64,000 bases of DNA, taken from the NCBI GenBank assembly GCA_041859045.1, contig JBHELB010000067.1, forward strand, positions 1 through 64,000, written 5' to 3'. The stretch comes from JBHELB01 sp041859045 (GTDB taxonomy: Bacteria; Hydrogenedentota; Hydrogenedentia; Hydrogenedentales; SLHB01). Position numbers and translations under genes: made by a program. A model generated the notes under the pieces. That model was not told the DNA's origin and searched no databases. It worked only from the letters and a program-made list of their open reading frames with translations. This document shows, in pieces, positions 46,112 to 54,605 of the stretch. Each line of letters opens with the position of its first letter. The first letter of the stretch is position 1.

Positions 46112-47047
46112 TTAGCGGTCTGAACGGCGCCGATCGACGAAGACAACGCTTCGCCCATCAGGCTGGGCCATCTGGCGGGTTTGGGCCAATACCTCGAACA
46201 TCTTTTTTGCGCTTTTGTACTGGCGGTATTGGGTGTGCGCCACGCCCACGGAAAGGGCCATCAACGGACAACGCACTTCGCGTCCCGACTTGTCAATCGC
46301 CACGAGGTATCCCTGGCCCAGTTCCTTTTCGTTGTACAATTGGCGCGCGCTGCGATCGAAAGTGGTGGTCAAGGTGCTGCAAAATCGCTCGTGGTCTTCG
46401 ATGTTCAGCAAGACAACAAAGTGCTCGCCTCCCAAGTGGGAGACAAAACTTTCGAAAATACCCATGTCTCGAGTGAGCTGACGCAGCATGGTGCTGACAA
46501 ACTCGAGCACACGGCGCTGTCCCTGCGAACCGTAGACCGCCGAATACCCTTTGAAACCGCACACGTCGATGTAGCACGCGGCGATGGCCGTTCCGCGCGC
46601 GAGGCGATGATTGATCTCGCGCTTGATCGCGTCGGTGCCGGGCAGTTGCGTGACCGGATTGCGGCGCTCCATCGCTTCGAGCATCGTGAAGATGGCGCCA
46701 ATTTTGTCCATCAGATGGTCAAGCCTGAACGGCTTCGCCAGGTAATCGTCCGCACCCTGCTCAAGTCCATGCAGCACCTCGGGCTCTTCGCCCAACGCGG
46801 TGAGAATCAGAATTCCGGTTCGGTAGAGTTCCGGATCTTTTCGGATGCGGCGGCAAATCTGGAATCCCGTGATGCCTGGAAGCATGATGTCCAGGATCGC
46901 CAGATGGGGCTTTACCTGCTTGGCAAGCTCGAAGGCGCCTTCTCCGGAATGTGTAACCGCCACCTGATGTCCCTCGGCGGTCAGCTTCGTCTTAATCAGT
47001 TCAGCCAAGTCGACATCGTCGTCGACGAGCAGAATCTTGCTACCCAT
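46112..47047 (-). CDS. Response regulator with degenerate GGDEF domain
   Basis: 311 residues. Receiver 1-120 has the acidic pocket VDDD, D53 in AILDIMLPG and Lys in YLAKPF. The C-terminal domain starts RNPVTQLPGTDAI, as GGDEF domains do, but the signature reads LGGEHFVVLL: GG-E-H-F instead of GG-D/E-E-F. The Glu needed for metal and catalysis is His, so cyclic di-GMP synthesis is unlikely. It may bind GTP or a partner instead. ATG 47047 with GGGAAGG is preferred over an upstream start at 47146. HD-GYP and hybrid kinase genes elsewhere in the window show that c-di-GMP signalling is used. Confidence 0.88.
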   Translation of the reverse strand: MGSKILLVDDDVDLAELIKTKLTAEGHQVAVTHSGEGAFELAKQVKPHLAILDIMLPGITGFQICRRIRKDPELYRTGILILTALGEEPEVLHGLEQGADDYLAKPFRLDHLMDKIGAIFTMLEAMERRNPVTQLPGTDAIKREINHRLARGTAIAACYIDVCGFKGYSAVYGSQGQRRVLEFVSTMLRQLTRDMGIFESFVSHLGGEHFVVLLNIEDHERFCSTLTTTFDRSARQLYNEKELGQGYLVAIDKSGREVRCPLMALSVGVAHTQYRQYKSAKKMFEVLAQTRQMAQPDGRSVVFVDRRRSDR

Positions 47048-47199
47048 GAGATCCTTCCCCTGAGTGCCCCAGCACCTTCTCGCGTTCAGGGTGTGTCCTT
47101 GCACGTGGCACACACCTAGGGAGAGTGTACACCGTGGCAGAGGCAAAAGAAAAGCGGCGCGCTTTAGGCGAACCTTCGCGGCGTGGCGTGGGGGAGGGG

Positions 47200-48228
47200 C
47201 TAGACCGGCCAGGCCCGGGGCAGAAAGAGGCTGTTATACAGTTGCAGCGCGTAGTCGTCGGTCATGCTGGCGATGAAATCGGCGGCCCGGCGTTCGAGGG
47301 AATCCTCCGGGTCGCCCCGCAGCAGGTCTTCCCGGCGCTGCTCGACCAGATAGGCGTACATTTCGCGCAGCAGTTTCTTGGCTTTTTCGATCTCGGTGCG
47401 GATGGCGGGGGAGGGGTAGACGCTCCGGTAAAGGTATTCCCGGAGGGCGACCATCGCGGCGCGGACGTTTTCCTCCATCGCCAGTACGCCGTCGCTGCTG
47501 CCCTCGATAAGCGCGGTGACCATGGTGTCGATGCGCCGGGAGGAGGTCGAGCCCACGATCGCGACCGCGCCAGTCGGCAGGTCCCGATCGGTAATGATTC
47601 CTCCCCGGATGGCGTCATCGATGTCGTGGTTCACATAGGCGATCGCGTCACATACGCTGACGATTTGTCCCTCCAGCGTGAACGCGCGTTCTCCCTGAAG
47701 ATTAAAGAGAATCGCCTTTCCCTTGGAATGATGGCGGATGCCGTCTCGAACTTCCTCCGTGAGGTTGAGGCCCGGATGTCCGCCGGTGGATTCGAGTTTG
47801 TCCACAATCCGCAGACTTTGCTCCGAATGCTGAAACCCTCCGGGCAAGACCTCATTCAATACGCTTTCACCCGCGTGGCCGAAAGGCGTATGCCCGAGAT
47901 CATGCCCCAGCGCGATCGCCTCCGTCAGGTCTTCATTCAACTGCAACGCGCGCGCGACGGTTCGCGCGATCTGCGCCACCTCGAGCGTATGCGTGAGGCG
48001 CGTACGGTAGTGGTCCCCCTCTGGAGCGAGGAACACCTGCGTCTTGCGTTTGAGGCGCCGGAACGCCTTGGTGTGGAGGATGCGGTCTCTATCCCGCTGA
48101 AAGGCGGTACGGTACGCGTGCTCGGGTTCAGCGCGCTGGCGTCCCCGGGAGGCGTAGGCAAAGGCGGCGTGCGGGCTTAGCCAGTGCCGTTCTCGTTCTT
48201 CGAGCCATTCGCGGAGCATACCGGACAT
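47200..48228 (-). CDS. dgt: dGTPase-like HD triphosphohydrolase
   Basis: 342 residues, the shorter type-2 Dgt. The HD motifs are readable as RLTHTLEVAQIARTVARAL and ALGHDLGHTPFGHAGE, the latter carrying the HD pair, with a further Asp in VSVCDAIAYVNHDIDD. The enzyme releases triphosphate from dNTPs, mainly dGTP, and so adjusts nucleotide pools; some members also protect against phage. It starts 3 bp after the phosphoesterase stop, which implies co-translation. Confidence 0.93.
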   Translation of the reverse strand: MSGMLREWLEERERHWLSPHAAFAYASRGRQRAEPEHAYRTAFQRDRDRILHTKAFRRLKRKTQVFLAPEGDHYRTRLTHTLEVAQIARTVARALQLNEDLTEAIALGHDLGHTPFGHAGESVLNEVLPGGFQHSEQSLRIVDKLESTGGHPGLNLTEEVRDGIRHHSKGKAILFNLQGERAFTLEGQIVSVCDAIAYVNHDIDDAIRGGIITDRDLPTGAVAIVGSTSSRRIDTMVTALIEGSSDGVLAMEENVRAAMVALREYLYRSVYPSPAIRTEIEKAKKLLREMYAYLVEQRREDLLRGDPEDSLERRAADFIASMTDDYALQLYNSLFLPRAWPV

Positions 48229-48231
48229 GAA

Positions 48232-48963
48232 TTACTTGCCCTTGGATAGGCGCTTGGCCAAATCGACCGGCAGGCCTGCCGCGATAATTTTCCGCGCGCA
48301 AGCCTCGATGTCGTACTCGACCCGGCAGAACTCAAAGGTCATTTTTTCGGTGTCCAGCATTCCGAATGCGGCGCGCGGGTCATGGTCGCGCGGTTGTCCA
48401 GTAGCGCCAGGATTGATGAAATAGCGCGTAAGGGGATGCAGCGTGTGGATGGGGCCGCTGGTTTCGGTCAAAAGACTGCCCTTCTCACTGAAACAGGCGG
48501 GCCGGTGGCTATGACCAAAAAAGACAAGGGAAATATTTCTTCCATTGAGGAATTCCATCTGGCGCATGGCATCGAGCCAATCGATGATGTAGTCGTCGCG
48601 GCTGCTGGGTGAGCCATGTACGCCCAGACAGTTGCCGTTGAACGTAATCTGCTCCGGGGCGGAGGACAGCCAACGCCGGTTGTCGGGGCGGAGTTGTTCG
48701 AACTGCCATTCGATGGCTTTCTTGGCGGCCGATCGAAAGAACCACGGGTCTTCGAGTCCGCATACCGCAGCGTCATGATTTCCCATCACGGTTGGAATGC
48801 CGCGCTCGCGGACCAGATCGACAACTTCGTTGGGATTGGCGTTATAGCCGGTCAGATCTCCGAGACAAATAATGTGATCCGGCTTTCGTTTGTCTATTTC
48901 ACGAAAGACCGCTTGGGTGGCCTCAAGATTGGCATGTAAATCCGTGATAATCGCAATGAGCAT
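48232..48963 (-). CDS. YfcE/MJ0936-type metallophosphoesterase
   Basis: 243 residues of the calcineurin-like fold. Metal-binding motifs: DLHANLEA, GDLTGYNANP, GNHDAAV and GHSHRPACF. Relatives hydrolyse phosphodiesters or act on small phosphorylated compounds, and the substrate is rarely known. It is co-directional with and 3 bp upstream of dgt, so it may work in nucleotide turnover; that is inference from position. Confidence 0.9.
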   Translation of the reverse strand: MLIAIITDLHANLEATQAVFREIDKRKPDHIICLGDLTGYNANPNEVVDLVRERGIPTVMGNHDAAVCGLEDPWFFRSAAKKAIEWQFEQLRPDNRRWLSSAPEQITFNGNCLGVHGSPSSRDDYIIDWLDAMRQMEFLNGRNISLVFFGHSHRPACFSEKGSLLTETSGPIHTLHPLTRYFINPGATGQPRDHDPRAAFGMLDTEKMTFEFCRVEYDIEACARKIIAAGLPVDLAKRLSKGK

Positions 48964-49038
48964 AAACCGTCAAGAATCCTGTCTGCGCCTCCGGCGCGAG
49001 GGACGTCGAATTTTCCCTCTCGTCGGACTAGCCTCTCG

Positions 49039-50058
49039 TTAGTCAAAATCATGCCGCTCTCCCCCCACGTCATCGCCTCTGGGGTGGGCCGCTCGCTCGA
49101 CAACTTTGCGTAACTGCAGCACTTTCTTTTGGGCGTGGCTGTTCCGCGGGTCCGCCTTGAGCACCTCTTCCATCCAGCGGAGCGCCTGCATGTAGTCACG
49201 CCGTTTTATGTATTGTATCCCGATGTTATACTGAGTGTACACCACTTTCTTACGCAGCCGCATTGAACTGGGGAATTTGCGCAATGCCGCTCTATATAGC
49301 TCGTACGCTTGCTCATAGTTGCGCGCTTCGGACTGAAAATCCGCCAGCGTCTCTTCCTGGCTGAGATCGGTGCCCCCTTGGTTTTCGATTTGCTGCCGCG
49401 CCTCGGCTTCTTTTCGCTGACGGTATTCATCGGGACTGTAGAGACCCTTCAGCGCCGCTCGCTCCACCAAAATGCTGATATTGTTATTCAGTTCCTCGGG
49501 AACAAGCGTGAACCGCGGTTCATCCGGCGAGAAGGGGTGCAGGGCCGTACCTTTTATGATTTCACCGTCGAAGAATTCCGCCACGAGCGGCGGCCCTTCG
49601 GGAGACAACTCGCGGTACTGACGCGAGCGGCTGAATTTCCCATCGAAGCTTTTTACGTAGAACACGGCTTTCAATTCCGAAAACCGCACATTGAGCGTCT
49701 TGCCTGTGGTGGCGCCGTCCTCATTGGCGAGATCGAGATAAAAACCGGCGTCCCGGGGGTTGAGCGCGAAGGTGACTCCCCGCTCGCGGCGGCCGTCGCG
49801 GAAGCCGACCACCAGCAGGATGCGCGTGTGTTTTTTGCGTGCGTCTTCGAGTTTGCGCGTTTCTTCCTGCTGACGTTGTGCGCGTTCTTCCTGAAAGCGG
49901 GAGAACAGCGCATCGGTAATGCCCGCTTTTCTTACGTTCGTGGGGTAGAGACCCAAGCGGTGAATGGCATCCAGCGCCGCGCCTTCTGTCTCGGCCTCTA
50001 GCGCGCCGGAGGTCTCATTTCCCTTCTCGTCGATTGCTTTGTATAGATACTTAGGCAC
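49039..50058 (-). CDS. GspF-N-like/tandem-domain/TPR chimeric protein
   Basis: 339 residues. The first ~44 residues (MPKYLYKAIDEKGNETSGAL and following EA-rich stretch to NVRK) match the N-terminal consensus of GspF/PilC type II secretion platform proteins, but none of that family's membrane helices follow. After a Gln/Arg-rich helix (55-77) come two similar beta domains (about 80-140 and 157-210) with the shared pattern F-x-DG...G...P...F. TPR-like repeats follow (about 240-325). GTG 50058 has an AAGGA site. No signal peptide or membrane segment is present. Function unknown; a cytosolic adaptor for a pilus or secretion machine is one possibility. Confidence 0.65.
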   Translation of the reverse strand: MPKYLYKAIDEKGNETSGALEAETEGAALDAIHRLGLYPTNVRKAGITDALFSRFQEERAQRQQEETRKLEDARKKHTRILLVVGFRDGRRERGVTFALNPRDAGFYLDLANEDGATTGKTLNVRFSELKAVFYVKSFDGKFSRSRQYRELSPEGPPLVAEFFDGEIIKGTALHPFSPDEPRFTLVPEELNNNISILVERAALKGLYSPDEYRQRKEAEARQQIENQGGTDLSQEETLADFQSEARNYEQAYELYRAALRKFPSSMRLRKKVVYTQYNIGIQYIKRRDYMQALRWMEEVLKADPRNSHAQKKVLQLRKVVERAAHPRGDDVGGERHDFD

Positions 50059-50213
50059 GGGGCATCCTTCCCGGCTCTGTGCAACCGTTCGGCGCGATCT
50101 CTCCGCACATTTTCGCGCCTTGCTGTGGCAGACTAGCAGGAATCGGAGATGTTGTCAAAATAAGCACTAACGAGTCGATAATACCGCAAGGGGTGAGAAA
50201 TCTGCGAAGGAGA

Positions 50214-53200
50214 TCAGTCTGCGCTCGACTCTGGGGCGTCGAGGACGCTGCGCACTTGGCGAACAAGGGCCTGGATGCCAAAGGGCTTTTGGATGAAGGG
50301 AGTCGAAGTGGAGACATCCGTGTTGAGACGCGCCGCTTCATCGGTGTGGCCCGACATGAATAAAAAGCGCATATCCGGCCGGAGGACCGCCAACTCCTTG
50401 GCGAGTTCGTATCCGGTCATTTTCGGCATCATCACATCGCTCAGCGTGAGATGAATCCGTCCGGCATGATTTCGGCAGAGCACCAGCGCTTCATCCGGAT
50501 CCGCGGCTTCCAGGACGGAATATCCGTCCATGCGCAGAATGCGCATCACGAGTTCCCTGACGATTCGTTCATCCTCGACCAGAAGGATGGTTTCCGTTCC
50601 GCCTGATTTTGCTGCTGTGTGACTTTCCCCCGTGTGCGCGAAGGCGGATTCATGGGTGACCGGAAGATACACCATGAACGTGGTGCCTTGGCCGATCTCG
50701 CTCTGGAAGGTGATTGCGCCGTCGCTCTGCTTCACGATGCCGTAGACGGTGGAGAGGCCGAGCCCCGTGCCGCGCTCGGCGGCTTTTGTCGTAAAAAACG
50801 GCTCAAACACATGGGAGCGCGCATGCTCATCCATTCCCTGACCTGTATCCGCCACGGAAAGCAATACATATTCGCCTTCCCGGAGGTCAGAGAGGGCGGG
50901 CGGAGAAGAGGGACCAATTTGGACATTTTGAGTTTGAATGACCAAACGGCCGCCGTAAGGCATCGCATCCCGCGCGTTGATGGCCAGATTCAGGATCACC
51001 TGTTCAATCTGCCCCGGATCGGCCTTCACCTGTCCGAGGCCGGGCGAGGTAAGCGTTACCAGTTCGATGTTCTCACCGATCAAACGCCGGAGCATTCTGT
51101 TCATGTCCTCGACGACGTTATTCAGATCCAGCACGCGGGGTTGCAGTACCTGTTTCCGGCTAAAGGCCAGCAGTTGGCGTGTCAGAGACGAGGCGCGCTG
51201 CGCGGCGGCCTGAATTTCCGTGAGGTATCCCAAGGCGGTGTCGTCGTTTTGGGAGTGCTCGAGCAGTAGGTCGGTACACCCCAGAATAGCCGTCAGAAGA
51301 TTATTGAAGTCGTGAGCCACGCCGCCTGCAAGACGGCCTATGGCCTCGATCTTGTGCGAGTGTCGCAGTTGCTCCTCAAGTTTGAGGCGTTCTTGCTCAT
51401 TCAGCCGTTCTCGCGACACGTCGCGTTGGGTGCCCCAGATCTGCGTGAGCTGTCCATCGCGCGTGATTCCGACCACGTTGCTCACCATGTGCTGGAGAGT
51501 TCCCGCGGGATTGGGCTGTGTGGTTTCCATTTCGACTAGACGGTAGGCCGATTTCACCAAGGCGCGAATACGCCCGATGTCTCGCTGCCACCATCCCTCT
51601 GGTCCGCCGGAGGACGTTGCGCATGCCGCCATCATTTCTTGCGCGCTTGCGAGTCCGTACATGCGCGCCAGTGCGTCGTTGCATTCTGCGAGGCGGCAAT
51701 AGCGCAACAAATGGCGCAATTGCGTTTCGTCGTCCAGATCGATGGGGAGCGGCCGCTCAAGTTCGCAGCGCCAGATTCCTTCCGTACTTCGAGTGATAAA
51801 GGCGCGGTATCGCTCCTCGCTTTGCGCAAGCGCGTTTTCCGCGCGACGGCGCTCATGCATCTCAATCGCAAGCGAAATAAAATCCACGATAGAGGCGGTG
51901 AAATACTCCTCGTCCAACGCCCAAGAGCGTGGGGGCGATACGCTTTCGAGACTGATGAATCCGGTCACTTTTCCGGCCACGCGAATTGCCGCCGCCATCA
52001 TCGAGGAAATGCCTTGTGGGCTTAGGTACACAGGCCAGACTTCCCGGCATAGGTCGTCCGTGGCGGTGTTTTCGATGGTGATGACCCTGCGGCGTTCGAG
52101 GACGTCAAGGAAATGCGTCCAGCGCATGGCCACCAGTTCCGTGCCGGACGAGTGGCGCCGTGCCCCGCGTTCGTAGAGGGCCGCGCAGACTAGGCGAGCC
52201 CGGTCTGGCGATAAGAACCATATGCCCGCGCGATCGCAGGTGAGCGTTTGGGCGGCCATCTCGGCGATTTCGCGAAAGACGGAATCCAGTTCAGTTTCTT
52301 CCAGCGCCCGGTTGCGTGCGAATTCGACGAGCATTCGGTTTTGACGGCTGAGACGTTGTTGAACGTCGAGCCGGTGTCCCATCTCATCGATGCGCGCCTC
52401 GAACTCGATCCGCATCGTCTCGACCGGGTCGGGAATGATCTCGATGACAAAAGAGGGAGGGGCTTCCGCTTCGACCAGGTCGCGGGTGAAAGCTCTGGCG
52501 TGGAAAGTATACCGGCCAACCTGAAGCGTGTCGTAGCGTACTTCGTTTTCCCATGAATCGTGCCAGACCGTATCATGACCTTCGAGGAAATAGCTGAAGC
52601 GCATGCGCTGACGGATGTTGGCCGCTACGTGCAGTTGGATTTCCAGTAGACGCGCTTGCGCGGTAGTGACTTGTAGTTGCTTGGGATTTGTGTACGTTTC
52701 ACCGCCAAGTACGGCCTGGATTTCCAGGCGGGGGCGTTGTGTGCGGCGTTGGTATCGCAGAATACCTCGGTAAGTGCCGATCACAATTCCGCCGCCCTCT
52801 ACCGGGATGATCGCCGTGACGCTGTTGCTTGGCAGCCCGTCGTTGCTCGTGATCCACTGAAAGTGGACTCCATCGCTTACGTAGACTCCGCCGCGCAGCG
52901 TGCCGAAATAAAGTAGCCCATCGTTGGTTTGCGCCGAGCATTGGTGAAAGATGCTGTATAGCCCTTGTTCTCCCGCATAGGTCGTGAAATGGAGGCCATC
53001 AAACCGGCATATGCCTTCTTGCGTGCCCACCCACAACTCTCCATGGGTATCCGTGAGCAGCGACTGGATGCTCTCGGAAGGAAGGCCATCTTTACGTTTG
53101 AAAACTCGCAGCTTCTCGCCATCCAAGCACCCGAGTCCGCCACCGGAAAAACCGCCAAACCAGACCCGGTTCTCTGGGTCGACGTGAATGCGGAAGACGG

Positions 53201-54548
53201 CGGGAATCGCCTGGCTCATCGCATGAAAACGGGACCCGTCAAAACGGCAAACGGCCCCGGGCGTCGTCGTTCCGGCCCAGATCGTTCCATCGGGTCCTTC
53301 GGTCACGGTTAATAGGCAATTGCTGGGAAGGCCCGATTCGGTCGAGTAATGAGCGCTTGGCTTGTGGTCCGGGATGAGTGCGTCATTGCTTTCGTCAAAT
53401 ACGTACAGCCCGGTGAAGCGGGAGGCCACCCACAAACGTCCGTCGCGGTCTTGCAGGAGACCGCTGATACGGCTTGGAAATCGGCGCATCGAGAGATGCC
53501 CTCTGTCTAGACAGCACAGCGTCTCTTCATCGCCAAACCAGAGGCGTCCTTGGCGATCCCGGATCATGGTTTCGGATACCGGAAGTGAACACTCGAGGAC
53601 AAAACCAGTCGCGTCGATGCACGTGAGCCCGGAGAGGAGGTGAGCCGCCCAAAGAAGTCCCTGCTGATCGAAATAGAGCGAACTCACCCGGTTATCGAGT
53701 AGTCCATTGTCAATCGTATAGGTCGTCACCTTGTCGTTCAGCACGCGGCAAAGTCCGGCGCCCCACGTCGCGCACCACATACCCCCTTGGGCGTCAAAGA
53801 CAAGATTGCGTGTGCGGTTGCTAGGAAGACCGGCGGAAGTGTCGATTGCGAGAAACGAGTGTGTCTTCTCGTCGACGCGTATCGCGCCGGCCCCATCGCT
53901 CGCGAACCAGATTTGGCCGTCCGGGGCTTCAACGATATCGAAGATGGCGCTGCACGGCAGGCCGTTGCTGGGCGTGAAATTGGTGAAGCGTCCGTCGTGG
54001 TAGCACGACGCTCCCCCCGCAGTGCCAAACCAGATCCGCCCACGGCTGTCGGCCATGCAACAGTGAATGGTGTTGTGGGCAAGCCCTTCTTTTTCGGAGT
54101 AGTTTGTGAAGGCGTGGCCATCAAAACACGATACGCCCCGCTCTGTGCCGATCCACAACGCTCCCGTGGGGGCGCAGCAGATTGCCGTTACGCGGTCATG
54201 GATTAGACCGTCTTCCGTGCCGTAGTTGACGATCCTGTTGCTGAGGAAGCAACTGATGCCCTGAGAAGTGCCCAGCCATATCTGGCCATCGATGTCGAGA
54301 CACAACGCCCATACTTCGGCACACCGGAGCCCTTGCCGTACGTCATGCACCACAAAGCGGTCACTGTCATACCGCACAAGGCCGATCGCCGTCGCGATCC
54401 AGAGGCCTCCTGTGCGGTCCTCCAATAGTGCACGCGCTCCCCCCGTGAGCCCATTCGTCACGTCGAAAGTGCGCAAACACCCGGCCCGTGGACTGATCAC
54501 AGTCTCGCCGAGTGCCCTGTTGTTGCGCGCGGACGTATGCATTCTCAT
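50214..54548 (-). CDS. Reg_prop hybrid histidine kinase without membrane anchor
   Basis: 1444 residues. Two-component-regulator propeller repeats (about 20-600, e.g. GGLWIATAIGLVRYD) are followed by a Y_Y_Y domain (610-705), GAF (739-899), PAS (909-1039), HisKA with H1079 (AGGVAHDFNNLLTAIL), HATPase and a C-terminal receiver with D1371 (LSDVMMPKM). In most relatives the propeller is periplasmic and a membrane helix follows Y_Y_Y. Here the N-terminus is MRMHTSARNNRALGE, without signal, and the 30 residues after Y_Y_Y are charged (PVETMRIEFEARIDEMG). The whole protein appears cytosolic. The neighbouring kinase at 54606 has the usual layout. Confidence 0.9.
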   Translation of the reverse strand: MRMHTSARNNRALGETVISPRAGCLRTFDVTNGLTGGARALLEDRTGGLWIATAIGLVRYDSDRFVVHDVRQGLRCAEVWALCLDIDGQIWLGTSQGISCFLSNRIVNYGTEDGLIHDRVTAICCAPTGALWIGTERGVSCFDGHAFTNYSEKEGLAHNTIHCCMADSRGRIWFGTAGGASCYHDGRFTNFTPSNGLPCSAIFDIVEAPDGQIWFASDGAGAIRVDEKTHSFLAIDTSAGLPSNRTRNLVFDAQGGMWCATWGAGLCRVLNDKVTTYTIDNGLLDNRVSSLYFDQQGLLWAAHLLSGLTCIDATGFVLECSLPVSETMIRDRQGRLWFGDEETLCCLDRGHLSMRRFPSRISGLLQDRDGRLWVASRFTGLYVFDESNDALIPDHKPSAHYSTESGLPSNCLLTVTEGPDGTIWAGTTTPGAVCRFDGSRFHAMSQAIPAVFRIHVDPENRVWFGGFSGGGLGCLDGEKLRVFKRKDGLPSESIQSLLTDTHGELWVGTQEGICRFDGLHFTTYAGEQGLYSIFHQCSAQTNDGLLYFGTLRGGVYVSDGVHFQWITSNDGLPSNSVTAIIPVEGGGIVIGTYRGILRYQRRTQRPRLEIQAVLGGETYTNPKQLQVTTAQARLLEIQLHVAANIRQRMRFSYFLEGHDTVWHDSWENEVRYDTLQVGRYTFHARAFTRDLVEAEAPPSFVIEIIPDPVETMRIEFEARIDEMGHRLDVQQRLSRQNRMLVEFARNRALEETELDSVFREIAEMAAQTLTCDRAGIWFLSPDRARLVCAALYERGARRHSSGTELVAMRWTHFLDVLERRRVITIENTATDDLCREVWPVYLSPQGISSMMAAAIRVAGKVTGFISLESVSPPRSWALDEEYFTASIVDFISLAIEMHERRRAENALAQSEERYRAFITRSTEGIWRCELERPLPIDLDDETQLRHLLRYCRLAECNDALARMYGLASAQEMMAACATSSGGPEGWWQRDIGRIRALVKSAYRLVEMETTQPNPAGTLQHMVSNVVGITRDGQLTQIWGTQRDVSRERLNEQERLKLEEQLRHSHKIEAIGRLAGGVAHDFNNLLTAILGCTDLLLEHSQNDDTALGYLTEIQAAAQRASSLTRQLLAFSRKQVLQPRVLDLNNVVEDMNRMLRRLIGENIELVTLTSPGLGQVKADPGQIEQVILNLAINARDAMPYGGRLVIQTQNVQIGPSSPPALSDLREGEYVLLSVADTGQGMDEHARSHVFEPFFTTKAAERGTGLGLSTVYGIVKQSDGAITFQSEIGQGTTFMVYLPVTHESAFAHTGESHTAAKSGGTETILLVEDERIVRELVMRILRMDGYSVLEAADPDEALVLCRNHAGRIHLTLSDVMMPKMTGYELAKELAVLRPDMRFLFMSGHTDEAARLNTDVSTSTPFIQKPFGIQALVRQVRSVLDAPESSAD

Positions 54549-54605
54549 CCTCCGCCGCTATTGTGCGTGAGACGGGGAAGTGAATTCCATCTCGCCTCCT
54601 TTGCG

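Noticed and set aside
46181..48180. Long plus-strand frames opposite the receiver-GGDEF gene and dgt
   Set aside because: Both are antisense to recognised domains.
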